Source: Cryptomeria japonica (lineage: Eukaryota; Streptophyta; Pinopsida; Cupressales; Cupressaceae). Taken from it: 60,000 nucleotides of DNA. Of the stretch, positions 12,201 through 24,200 are shown piece by piece (the stretch's first letter is position 1; every line of letters starts with the position of its first letter). The DNA lies in assembly GCF_030272615.1 (NCBI RefSeq), contig NC_081410.1:117437140-117497139 (forward strand), in the 5' to 3' direction. Made by a program: the position numbers and the translations under genes. Below the pieces are notes generated by a model. It ran no database searches, was not told the DNA's origin, and saw only the letters and a program-made list of their open reading frames with translations.

Positions 12201-15200
12201 CACATACGGAGGGAAGCCACCATTGAGGCTGTTCCAGAGGATGCTGTGTGGAGCACGCTTGGGGTAAGCCCGGCGGTGAATCGGTTGATGAGCAATTTGC
12301 CTAACCTTCTGGCTCAAGCATTTTTGGCTCTTCAAAACCGCAGAGAAGACACCTACCGGGAGAACCGACGACAACAAATCTTACGAGAATTTCACGAGCG
12401 CCGCGATGACGGACGTAGAGAAGACCGACGAAGGACAAATAATCCTTAATTTTTGAAGGGAGAGAAATAAAGAACACTGTTAGAAGAAGAATTATGTTGA
12501 TTGTATACAAAAGAATGAATTAATAAAGACGTGTTGTGTTTTGATCTATGTGTTGTGAAACATGAAATTGTACCACAATTAATGCCCAATTTATTGAATA
12601 AAGACAGAAATAAGAAATTAGAAACCGACGAGTGGGAGGCTGCGCAGAAGGCTTTGATTCTGGAACAACGTGTAGAACGTAGACGGAGGCTGAGGCAACT
12701 TGCCGAAGGACGACCTGCCGAAGGGTTGCCCGAAGGGAACCAAGGAGGTGTCACGGAAGGTGCAGAAGCCGAGGGGAATTTCTACGCGTCGCCAGACTAC
12801 GGTAGAGCGAGAAGCCTTGAAGAGTTTCTGGAGGAAACTAGGTTACGGAGAGAACTAGTTGAAGCGACTCGAGATCGGTTCAAAAACTTATCTCTCACGC
12901 CACAAAGGGAGGATCACCGAAGGGAGCCGGGCACGGGTGACGACGAAGGGGAAGCTAACCGCACGGTAGGTATAAGGCAGAACACCGTACCTTCGGTCAC
13001 CACCACAGGAGACATCAGCGGCATTGGAGGAAGTAACCGCACGGTAGGTACAAGGCAGAACACCGTACCTTTGGTCACCACCACAGGAGGCATCAGCGGC
13101 ATCGGAGGGAGCAGCGCCGGAGGGCAGACACAGCCACAACCACCTCCAAGTAGACGATTTCCATCAATGGCGACCAAACAGAAGTTGCCCAAATTCAACG
13201 GGGATAGCAAAGATGATCCCGCACGGCATTGCCGTACATGCGAAACCATCTGGACAGCCAACGGGGTGACTGACCAGGATGAATGGATGAAGCAGTTTCC
13301 CGCCACACTGAGAGGAGTGGCTATTGACTGGTATTCAGACTTGGATAAAACCGGGGTAACTACGTGGGATGAATTGAAGAAAGCATTCGAGAAGGAATTT
13401 CGGCTTCTTCGAGATGATAATGAGATCGTCTCTGAAATCTATGGAACAAAGCAAGGAAAGAAGGAGACCGTACGGGCATATGGCCGCCGGCTAAAGGAAT
13501 TAGTCGGAAAGATGGAAAGCCAACCGGCTGATGGCTTAAAGAAGCGGTGGTTTGTCGAGGGTCTGAACCCTAAGCTACGACGAAAGATGAAAATTGTGCC
13601 TCCGACATCCTACGATGATGCATACAACCGGGCCATGGGCTTGGAAAATGAAAATAAGATGGCCAAAAAGAAGAAGAATAGATCTTCGTCATCCTCTGAA
13701 GATGATACGTCGGAAGAAGAGAGTAGCAGTGATGAGAAGCCGAAGAAGAAAGTCACGGCCCTTCAGAAGGATATGGAACGGATGTTAAAAGAGTTTAAGA
13801 CAATGAAGGGGACCACAAGCAAGGATGATGAACTGTGGTGCACGAATTGTAAGGAGAGCGGCCACTCAAAGGGTGCCTGTCCCAAGAAGGCATTCTGTGA
13901 CATCTGCCAGATCATGGGACATTCTACGAAGGAATGCCCATACAATCTGAAGGCACGTAACCAGCAAGTGCTCTTTGCACATGAGCAGCCCTCCACATCG
14001 GATTCAAACAATAATGCATCTTCCGGAGGCTACCGAGGAAACCAACGAGGCGGACGGGGGAATAATAATAATTCCACCAGAAACAGGGTCCAATACGACG
14101 CGAAGGGATGCCCGATGATTCAATGTAGGGCTTGCAATCAATGGGGTCATTACGCACGAGAGTGTAATAACAATGACACCGCTCAAAAGCTATGTCGGTG
14201 GTGTGGCCCCGGTGACCATGAAGATGCCGATTGTCCGAAGTCTGGCGTAGGGGCCAATCTGATTGATATCGAAGGCAACACACGAGGTAAAGAAGCCATC
14301 CTTGCTCTTACCCGAGGGCAGGCAAAGGAAGCCCGATACCCCCATCCCGCACCGAGAAGCAGAGAATGACGGAGGCAAGGGAGGAAATAGAAAGGGCCAT
14401 GAAAGCCCAACGGGGAGACACACACGAGTCATCTGGACCCTACTGCACAGACGCGGAGAGGAACATTGTACGACAGATGCTCCAAATGGAGGTACCTGTG
14501 AAACTGGAAGACCTCCTACACACCATACCGCAATTGGGGACAGTGTTGTTGGGCACAAAGGTTGATAAACCCAAACCGAGAGACATGGACGCTCCCATAC
14601 TAGGAAGCTCGGCAACAAATCCAGTTGTACTTACCGTCAACAATGGCCGACACCCAGCCGTGGTGGAGATGGGCATCCTGGGCACCATCCTGACGGATAC
14701 TATAGTAGACGGCGGTTCCGGAGTAAATGTCCTTCCGGAGGACACATGGAAAAAGCTAGGAAAGCCCACTTTGTGGCCACCTACGTTTAATCTGCTAGGT
14801 GCAGACCAGCACGGGATTAAACCCCTCGGCATGTTGATGGCACAGCAAGTCACCGTGGGTGCACAACCTTTTGTACTCGACTTCGTGGTCATTCCATTGA
14901 AACAGAAAGGGTACGACGCTATACTTGGAAGAGGATGGTTGGTGGCAGCCAAAGCAAACCACAACTGGAAACGAAATACACTCTCGATGGAGAGTGGAGG
15001 CAAGAAATTCACTATTGACCTCCGGACGCAGTTGGTGAGCGAGGAACTTGCCTCTTCCTCGGGATCTGAATCCGAGAGGGAAAATGACCCACGAGACGAA
15101 GGGAGAGAGGGGATGGATCCAGATGCCGAAGGCATATTAAAAATCGGAGGTTGCTGTTCGGAGGATGACACAGATTCACTAAATGGATTGTTCCATTGGC

Positions 15201-18200
15201 AGCAGGAGGACTATGAGATGTTCTCACCCTCCTGTAACATATTAAGCGTCGAAGGAGAGGAGCCAGATCAATATCCTCCAGAATACAGAGAATATTGGAA
15301 GGGAGACGCCCCAAACCCTGGCGACGTAAATAATCCGAAGAGTGTCGGCAACGATTGGAACCCTGTGTGGAAGACCGCAGCCTTCAAAATATTTATTATC
15401 CTTCTTCTTCTTATGTACGGGAAGGAGACCGTGGTCCCTATAGAATTTGTGGTTCCAGGTCTTCGGATGGCCATGGAAAATAAACTTGCCACCAATAGGT
15501 TTAAATTGAAACCCTATCACGCGAAGCGCGCAGGGGACCCGAGAGGCCGGACGGACACCCGAGAGCCCGAAGGGGGACCCAAGAGGATGGAAGGGGACCT
15601 AAGAGGCCGGGCAAGCGACTTGAGAGGCACAGGACAAAAGCAGGAGACTTTTGGGCGAGGAAAACCGAGAAGGATGAAGGGCGATCCCAGAGACAGGGGA
15701 CTCGAGCCGAAGACTCTCTAGAAAAAAAAAAAAAAAGAAAAAAGAAAAAAACCGTACAGTCGTATGACAGTGACCGTACGGTCAAAAAAAAAAATTTTAA
15801 AAAAAAAAGAGAGAGAAAAAGGCCACCGTACAGTGGGCCCACCGAATGTGGCATCACCGCACGATGGAACCACCGTGCGGTGGAACCACCGTGCAGTGGA
15901 GCCACCATGCGGTGGAACCACCGACGGTGGAGCCACCGTGCGGTGGAGCCACCCCGACGGTGGCACCACCGTGCGGTGGGAGCCACCGAAGGCCGCGAAA
16001 AATATAAAGCGCCGCATGAAGACACCGCCGCGCAAGGTTAACACGCCGCACACAGCACAACACCGAACACCGCCGCACAGCAAGGGATAGAGGAGGAGGA
16101 AGACGCACCGCACGGCCCGATCAACACGCACAACAAGGGTTACGCGCAACAGCCGCAAAAGGGAAAAGAAAAAAAAAAAAGAGACCAAGCCCGCACAATC
16201 CACACAGCGACGTAAAGGCAAAACGACCGCCACAGGTAGACCAAGCAACCGCACGATTGGAGGTGCCAGTGTTTTTGTTGACCGTACAGGGAGGTTGTAT
16301 GGCCGGGGTGCCATCGGGGACATTACAGTGCCTAAAAAAAAAAAAAACGACGACGGATTGAAAAATGATTCGATGACATCTGGAGCCTGGACACTGAAAA
16401 TATTGGAGTGTAGAAGAAGGGTTTTGACATCATAAAATATCACAGAAATGATGCGCGCCATGGACTTTCGTGGGGTTCTGAAGGTTGTAAATTGGTGTTG
16501 GCGGCGGGGGCGCTGCCCTTTGACCCCGCGAGGGGCGCTGCTCCTCGACCTTGCTGGGGCATTGCCCCAAACCCCGCGAGGGGCGCTGCCCCTCGACCCC
16601 GTTGGGGGCGTTGCCCCCAGACCCCAGTTTATTTTGAGCTACAAAAGACCACGGGAAGTGTTGTGGTTGTCCGTATTGTGCGAAAGAAGCCCACAGCTAA
16701 GCATTGGCAGGGAAGCCATAAGCCGTAGAGGGAGACGGATTTGGAGGTTGCGAACAAACAGAGTTTGAGGGAAGGCATTGCAGGTCCGTGCAGTTGTATG
16801 ACACCAGGGAGTTATTCAGTTCAGTTTTTAACCTTTGGGGAGTGTGATGGAGGATTTGAGGTGTCTCCTAGCATTTGTGCCAGCGGATTGTGCCCACCTC
16901 CAGGCATGACTGGTACACTTTGAGGAACTCGGAGTATGTCTCGGCTGGACGTGAGGTTGCCTTGGTGGATGCACAGAGGGCTCGGGAGGAGCTGACCACC
17001 AGGTTGGAGGCAATAGTCGCGTGAGACTTAGTTTAGCGTACCCAAGAGTTGGATGCCGGGAGAGCAGCACGAGTGGCTATTGAGGACAAAGTGGCTAGGG
17101 AGATAGTATCAATTGAGTAGCAGTTGGTGGAAGCTGAGACTGAAAAAACGTGTTTTGTAGACAAGTTTGGGTTAGGCACAGGCGGACTGTGATGGCAAAG
17201 GAAGCAATATTGGTGAAATCTGCACTTGAGCATCGGATGGTAGCAGAAAAGGGTTTTCAGGCGAGGATATAGCAAGTGTATAAGATCCGGGCCCGACTGG
17301 CATCAGTAGTTCCTGCCGTTCATCTCTATTTTGTATTAAGTCGTCGGAGTCGACTTCTTTTCTTGGGGGGGATGATGTTGACAAGAATAATCATTATGTT
17401 ATGTTGGTATATTATGTTTATGTTGTCGTCGGTAATAATGAGTTACGACGGTCAGTTAGTTAGCCGATGGGTAGGTAGTTGGAGTCGCGACGGTTGTGTC
17501 GCACCCCTTCGGCTGTCATATATTGTACCACCTCCGGGTGTTGGAGGACATTTAATGTTGACGACAGATTATAATATGAACATCTTTTGACATTAATGGC
17601 AAGCTTATTCTGGTACTTCTTTGTATTTGCATTATGCATTGCTGTTCGATTTCTATATTCTTCCTGTTTACCCAGTGAGGTAAACAAAACAAATGAGTAA
17701 GATTCGATGATTCTTGGAATGAAAATTGATCCCTTTAGATACCTTATGGACCGAATGGTTGTATCTCTCCTTGGGAATGGTCACATCCTTATTCTTTCCT
17801 AATCACATCTTTCTATATGATCATTTGTTGCCTTAACTATTTCCAAATCGTTGATCATTAATGTTTATTAATACAAACATAAGTTGATCCTTGCCTTCAT
17901 TAGGAAATATAAATATTGTTGTATGTGAATTGCTGTTCTTAAACATCACTGCTCTCCTTGTAAATTGCTATTAGTGATGATAATAATTCCATTTGTTTTG
18001 GATCGCACCATTTGCAAATAAGAATGGTTATTAACTTCACTAGTCATTGGTCTTCAATGTACCATTAATTGCTGCCATGTGTTAAGTGCCCATCTCTTTC
18101 ATATTTAATCAATGCTTTTTAACAAACAGATTTGCTTTGTTTAATGTAATCTTTAGTGACTGCTTTTTATACTCAAGTTGTTGCTCTCATCTTTTCCCTA

Positions 18201-21200
18201 TCGGCTGTCTCCTTAATGTTAACTATTACGTTATTAATGAATCGATCTTGCTTCATAATCGCTGACTTGATTAAACTTATCACTGTCCATCCCTGTTTTG
18301 TAGTAGCTTATTCATGTATTGTATCATCTATAAAGATAATGCAAGGAGCTTTCTCAAGTTGACAATGCAATACAATGAAGTTTGATTTTGTTTTAGAATT
18401 TAGATGGGGACTTCAAAATTTTCCCCCCTTGAGATTGCTTGTCCACAAGCAATCTTCGATACCAAGGTCCCAAATAATTATATAGAATATTCCAGCACTT
18501 ATTCTTTGCTTCGTGTTGTCATCATTGAACTCACAAGGTGTATCAATCTCTATCATATTATGAAACAATTTAATTCCATGATATTTGTCTATCGAGGTTA
18601 TTCCCAGATCCCAAGGCTTGGAGTGCCATCTACTCAAAATGTAGTTAGGTTGAAAACCTGTAACAATGATCCTTGTATGACCACTGATAAGATGAGTAAT
18701 CCGATGTTGCACTAACTCCTTAGAAGATGATCCTTGGAGAAACTCCAACCTTAATATCATAGGATTAGGCTTCTAAAAATCATCATAAGTTAATTCATTT
18801 TCAACAGCTGTTAGTCTTGGAAGTGAAACAACTCGTTGATGCTGAACAATTCTGATGTCTATAATCTGATTCTTATGTACTCCTTGCATCCTCTTCTCAT
18901 GGAAATCCAAGGAATGTTTGTTTTCTAATGCCAAAATTAATTAATGGAAATGAAACTTTGTTCAACCATATGATTAAAATTTCTTTCTGAGTTTCCCAAT
19001 CTATTACATTCATCATACCGTTAGAGGAATAATTGTATAACAATGTCCTGGAATGTTGATAGGAATTGTTGTTCACTATGGTGGACGCGAAAATCCTTAT
19101 GGTACTTGTATTTTCACCTTTTTTTCCTTCGATGCTAGCAATGGTTCAATAACCATTTGGCCATCAATGGATGTCATAACTATGCAGCAATAACTATTTT
19201 GTATATGATATATACGGTAAGTGTTGCTTCCCCTTTCTACCCATCTCAAACATTCAACATTTGATCTTTGATAAAAGAAAGGAATCTTCTTTATTAACCT
19301 GATCCGAACTGCAATCCCTCGTAGTTTGATTGGAGAGTGATTAGTGATAGCATTGCTAGCGTTTGTCTCACTACTCCAAGCTTGTTTCCACACTTCATTG
19401 ATAGGAGTTGCATCGGGGTTCCAAGTTTTGTGTTCATCTTCAATTTTATTATATGATTCCAAAATGGCTTCTTCATTCAATTCAAAAAGCTGATTGTCAT
19501 AGGACATATTAGCTTTGACCTCAAACAAAAGGTTATTAACAATTTGAAAGTTACCCTTGCTTACTATCTTTGGCATCTCATCTCCCAAAACCTTCAATGT
19601 TACATTTCTTTGCTTATCTTCCTCAAGGTGATTAGATTGGACACACGATGTAACTTCTGATTCGCTGTCATTAGAAGTGTTCCTCTTCTCATCCACAACC
19701 ACTGATTTGTTAGTTGATACCATGTACTTATCAAGAGGTGAAAGATAATTATGAAAGCTATTCTGATTTCTAACATCATTAGATAAGTTATCCTCCATAC
19801 ATGATCCTTGAGATGGATTAAGGACAGTCTCATAATCCTTATGAATCCATGTACTCAAGTCATTTGTGATAGAAGAAACACATGAAGAATCAACTGCTTC
19901 TATTTCTTTAGAAGTGTTGAAAACTATCTCCTCTCCTTGTATCTTTGGCTCCTTGAAATGCTTAGTGATTATGTTCTGTTTTTCAGGTTCTTGTCATGTT
20001 TGATGATTTGGATTAACCTTTTCTAAGACTTCATGATTGGTAGTTGTTGAACACTTTACACCTTCTTCCTTGGTGTAACAACCCTCAAAGCTTCTAAGGA
20101 CATTGTGAGTGTATGTGTGAAACTATCGATGCAATTTTCCGATCACAATCATTCATCCTCTGTTCATTTAAGTGTTCAAGTTTTCCACTTCTCGATAAGG
20201 AACACAAGACAAACACACAATTTATTTGGAAACACAAGACAGACACAAGATTTATGTGGAAACCCTTACGAGAGAAAACTACAGCAAAATATTGCTTGTA
20301 TAAACTTGTCTTACAAACTTTGTAAGCACCAACCTGTAGGAGACACCAATCCCATCTTAAGTGATTTATAGGCACCGACCCATTGCAGGCACCAATCCCC
20401 ATGATTAATTTGTAGGCACCAACCCCCACTACCAACCACCAACTTAGCAAGAGACACAAATCTCTTCTTATCATAGGCACCAGCCTCTCCAATATGAGGC
20501 ACCAATCTCAATCACAAAGTCTTTGTCTTCCTCAAAAACTGCTCAAACCAATCTGCTCAAATCTTCCTTGAAATCTGATATAAATCACCTTGAAAGGTCT
20601 GCTATAATTCTGCCTTAAATCACCTTCAAAATCTGCTATAAATCCTTAAAAAATCTGTTGCATTCTTCATCTTTTATCTCTGCTCTAGATCTGCTCTAAT
20701 TCTGCTTTTAAATCTCTTTTAGAAATCTGCTTCTTTTCATTTTGGAAATCTTCTCTTCATCTTCTCCTTAGGTCTACTCTAAATCAGTTACGATTTGCAT
20801 TACTTTGCTGTCAAATATGCTTCATTTCTGCACTAGATCTGCTCCTCAATTTGCCCTGAATGGGAAAGATATTTCATTGAGTTGCTTGACAAATAAACCT
20901 TAAACATCATCATTTTATACCTTGCAAAATGCCCCTTCAACCAAGAGATGCAACTTTCCAACTAGGTTGGCTCAAACAACATGTAAATTATTTTTAATTA
21001 TTAAATTATGCTTGCCCAAGATGGGTGCCCATCCCAAGTATGTTGACCATGTTTTCATTTACTTTATTTTGAATTTCCCTTATGAAGGTCGGCCATCTAA
21101 AGAGTTGGATCTTGTTGTAGTGCTGCCTTTGTGACTATAATCACTTTCTTGTCTTCATTAATCGCTGCCTTGTATTCTTTAATTGCTGCTCTTTAAATTA

Positions 21201-24200
21201 ATTTATGCTCATTGATCACTACCTTTTTTAGTAAGCTCTATCGCTTCATTTTTCAAAACATAATCACTGTTTTTAAAAATAAATAGCTGTCTTTATGAAA
21301 CTTTCCAATCGCTCCTTATTGGAATTGCTTCTTCTTCATATCACTTAATTGACTTGGACAATCAATGCAGATTTATGTGTCTTTCTTTTCCTTTGAATCA
21401 TTAACGATTTCTCCATCCCATCCTATGTGCAATTTCTCAAATATGATAAATGCATTCCTATTTCTTTGTATCATCATATCACACGTCAACCTTGTCTTTT
21501 ACTCCTTTGATGTCAATAACAAATAATCTTCTTACCTTTGACATCAATGACAATATGTCCAACATGCTCCACCACTGTCCCCAAATTTAGGCCCTTGGTC
21601 CCTCCCCTATGCCTGAAACCCATCCCCATGTCCCCCCCTCAAGAAACTCCATGCAACTATGTTATTTTCTCTTCAAAAGCTATAAAAGGAGGTGTTGGGG
21701 CCCATTGTTGCATATGTTGATGAATGATACTATTATGTTGTCAAATTGAACTTGAGAGTTCTTCCACAATCTTCTGAGGATGAAAACCCTCTCACATTTT
21801 TTGGTTTTGGAATCGAAAGATAATCCCTAGCTAGACAGTGTGATTTCATTTCACAGATCATCATTGTACTTAAAACAAAATTTCTAATTTGGGTATTGTA
21901 TTCATGGAGGATTTGATGTGTTTTGAATCTTTGATGTTCTATCATTTTCAATGTGCTTGTGAATTCTTTTGATGAAGGATTGATAGGGCAATTTAGAGGC
22001 CCAGCTGCTGGTCATACCATTTCATTTTGTACAGGCCATCCTATATATTGATTTTGCTCTGTATAAGGCCATACTGCTTGCAAGTGGGAGTATGAGTGTT
22101 GGATTGCTCAGAAGATTGTCATTTACCCATGATTTCTATCGCTGATTGAAGGGATATTTGGGAGTTTGAGGCTGGCTGTACACTTCATAGTATAGGCTGT
22201 ACCCTATTTACTGGGGCATGAGAGTTAGAACATGGTTCAGTGCAGATCGAAGACTCAAAACACAAGGTCTGAAGGCGCCTTAATCATGAATTTCAACTTC
22301 AATACATTTCATGGTGTGCAAATGGAATAAGGTGGTGTTATGAGTGTTGTCGCTGACCTGCAAACCAGCAATCTTTTAAATTGTTTTCTGATCTGTTCAT
22401 GATTATTTTATCATAGCAGTGTTGATGGTGTTTTTATGCACTATGCAACACAAAATAAAATACTAAGTATTCTATCCTCGAACAAAAGCTTCCCAAGTGC
22501 CAAGTTGCATGATCAAATGGGATGACTCCAAGGTTCTTGATTGTCAGTTCTTGAAGTGTTCTTGGATAGACTCAGTTGTTTGATGTGATATTGCTGGAAT
22601 CACAAGGTGGACTTACGTTGAATCCTAAATGCTTGAATATTCCTGGAATGTAGAAAGTAACTTAATTTAAAAAAGGAAAAAAGGATAAAGGGTTGAGAAG
22701 GCTAATCTAATCCTAGGAATGTAAGAGCAATGTACAATCTTTGGTGAAACTCAACTAAGCTTTGCTTTGACATGTGGCGAACATCTTCACAAGGCTAGTG
22801 CGATCTTAGCTAATGATTTTCAAATTACCACTACAAGCATAGACACCATCAAGTTGATGCATATCAATGGAGCGATAATTGAAGTTAAGCTTGGCTAAGA
22901 TGGGTCCAGTTGACTACACAAGACAGTTTACAATCAGCAAGGTGCTAGTAGTATGGATGTACGAATTTCACCATTGATCATACGCAAAGTTCTTCCATTC
23001 ATCTATACAACATGAAAATCAAATGAGAAGTAGAGACCATGCAAATTGTTGAATCAACATATGAATTTCACCATGTCTTCAATGAAGTTTACATGCTTCT
23101 TACAACAAAGTCTTGGCAACAATCTTTTTCTTCTCCTCCTCCTCTATTCTAACTATTTTCTTGCTATCGAACTTCTATATGCTATCTATTATCTATTAAC
23201 CTTTACAAATAAAGAAGTGGAGCCTTATATAGTGCTCTCATTACAATTAATGGCTCAGATTGATCCACAATCAATGGACAAGATCGAAAGAGAGAAACCC
23301 TAATTAGGGTTTGTTACACCAATGACAAAATTACATTTGATGGGACACATGTCCTTTAATAATTGACGAATAGATGACAACGGTAGGTGCATCGAACTTT
23401 GTGCCCACATGTGGTAGCTATCTCTTTGATGGATGAGCTAGGTGCATTGAATCTAGACGCCTTATCTCATAATGATGTGATTGGATATGTGATGACTGGG
23501 TGCCACCTCAGCTAGCTTGATCTTTGTAACTCATCACAAGTTTGTGATTGTAATTCTTCATGATCATCTCACTTTTCATCTTCTTGTTTGGGAATTTTGC
23601 CTTAGTGTTGCATTTGATGTAGACGTTGTGATGCTTATGCTTGATCCTTCCATCTTGCCTTATATGCATTGACCTTACTCCTTGTGTGATCTTATGAAAT
23701 CTTTTCCTTCCAGCAGCTTCCTTGCATGAGCGTGAGACTTGAAGTGTTGCAATTGAAGTGTGCTAGCATATCATCATGCTGATGATGTTGTTTGCATTTA
23801 CTGTCATCCTTATGTTGATCTTGAAGTCCTTTTTGTTACTTTGCAGTTGTGATGAAATCTTGATGTTGTATGTGGGCTGATGTTCCTTCCATGCCATGAA
23901 AACTTGACCCTCTTCACATTCCTTTGCATCAAACCTGGAAACAAACCTTAATTTGAATCAAGATATTAAAAAAAGTACTCAATCAAGCTTCCTAGTACCT
24001 TGTCTAAATCTGGAAATGAATTTTTTGATCATGGAAACATCTGATTTTGAGTCTGATTTTGTGTCTCAGGCCTGATTTATGTCTGATTTCTCAATTTTAT
24101 ATGCCTGATTTGATAGGTTTCAAGTGTCAAAGGAAGATACTCAATCCTTAAGTTGCATATTTTGGGTGTCAATGGAAATCTCTCCAAACCTTAAGTCGCA

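Larger units (their letters stand above)
11704..17686 (+). mobile_element. Element A: Tat-like Ty3/Gypsy retrotransposon, pol deleted
   Basis: A 5983-bp element bounded by LTRs 11704-12015 and 17376-17686 and by the perfect 5-bp duplication AAACA (11699-11703, 17687-17691). It holds a tRNA-Asp primer site, uORF, ORF0, gag with four zinc knuckles and a protease region. Reverse transcriptase, RNase H and most of integrase are missing: the sequence jumps near 15396 from the protease-RT linker (AAFKIF) to the integrase C-terminus (MYGKE...FVVPGLRMAMEN). The LTRs differ by about seven substitutions and one indel by eye, so insertion is fairly recent. A must have moved using enzymes supplied by other copies. 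Confidence 0.9.

Noticed and set aside
14366-14369. ATGA overlap as a designed gag-to-protease translational coupling in A
   Set aside because: Comparison with C shows that the frame is ancestrally continuous; the overlap in A comes from a one-base loss near 14350.
14440-15171. 243-codon minus-strand ORF
   Set aside because: It is the antisense shadow of the protease region of element A, whose + strand translation matches the homologous parts of B and C.
15718-16461. 247-codon minus-strand ORF (also 174 codons at 15501-16025)
   Set aside because: Low-complexity translation of the CCGTGCGG array and of poly-A tracts; no domain, and the frame exists because the repeat unit lacks stops.
16505-16627. 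Possible CRISPR-like array of short repeats
   Set aside because: Units are directly contiguous and imperfect, without unique spacers, and the genome is clearly eukaryotic.
23296-23313. Perfect palindrome with two telobox motifs, AAACCCTAATTAGGGTTT
   Set aside because: An 18-base palindrome in AT-rich DNA with no nearby gene; too short to claim regulatory or telomeric origin.
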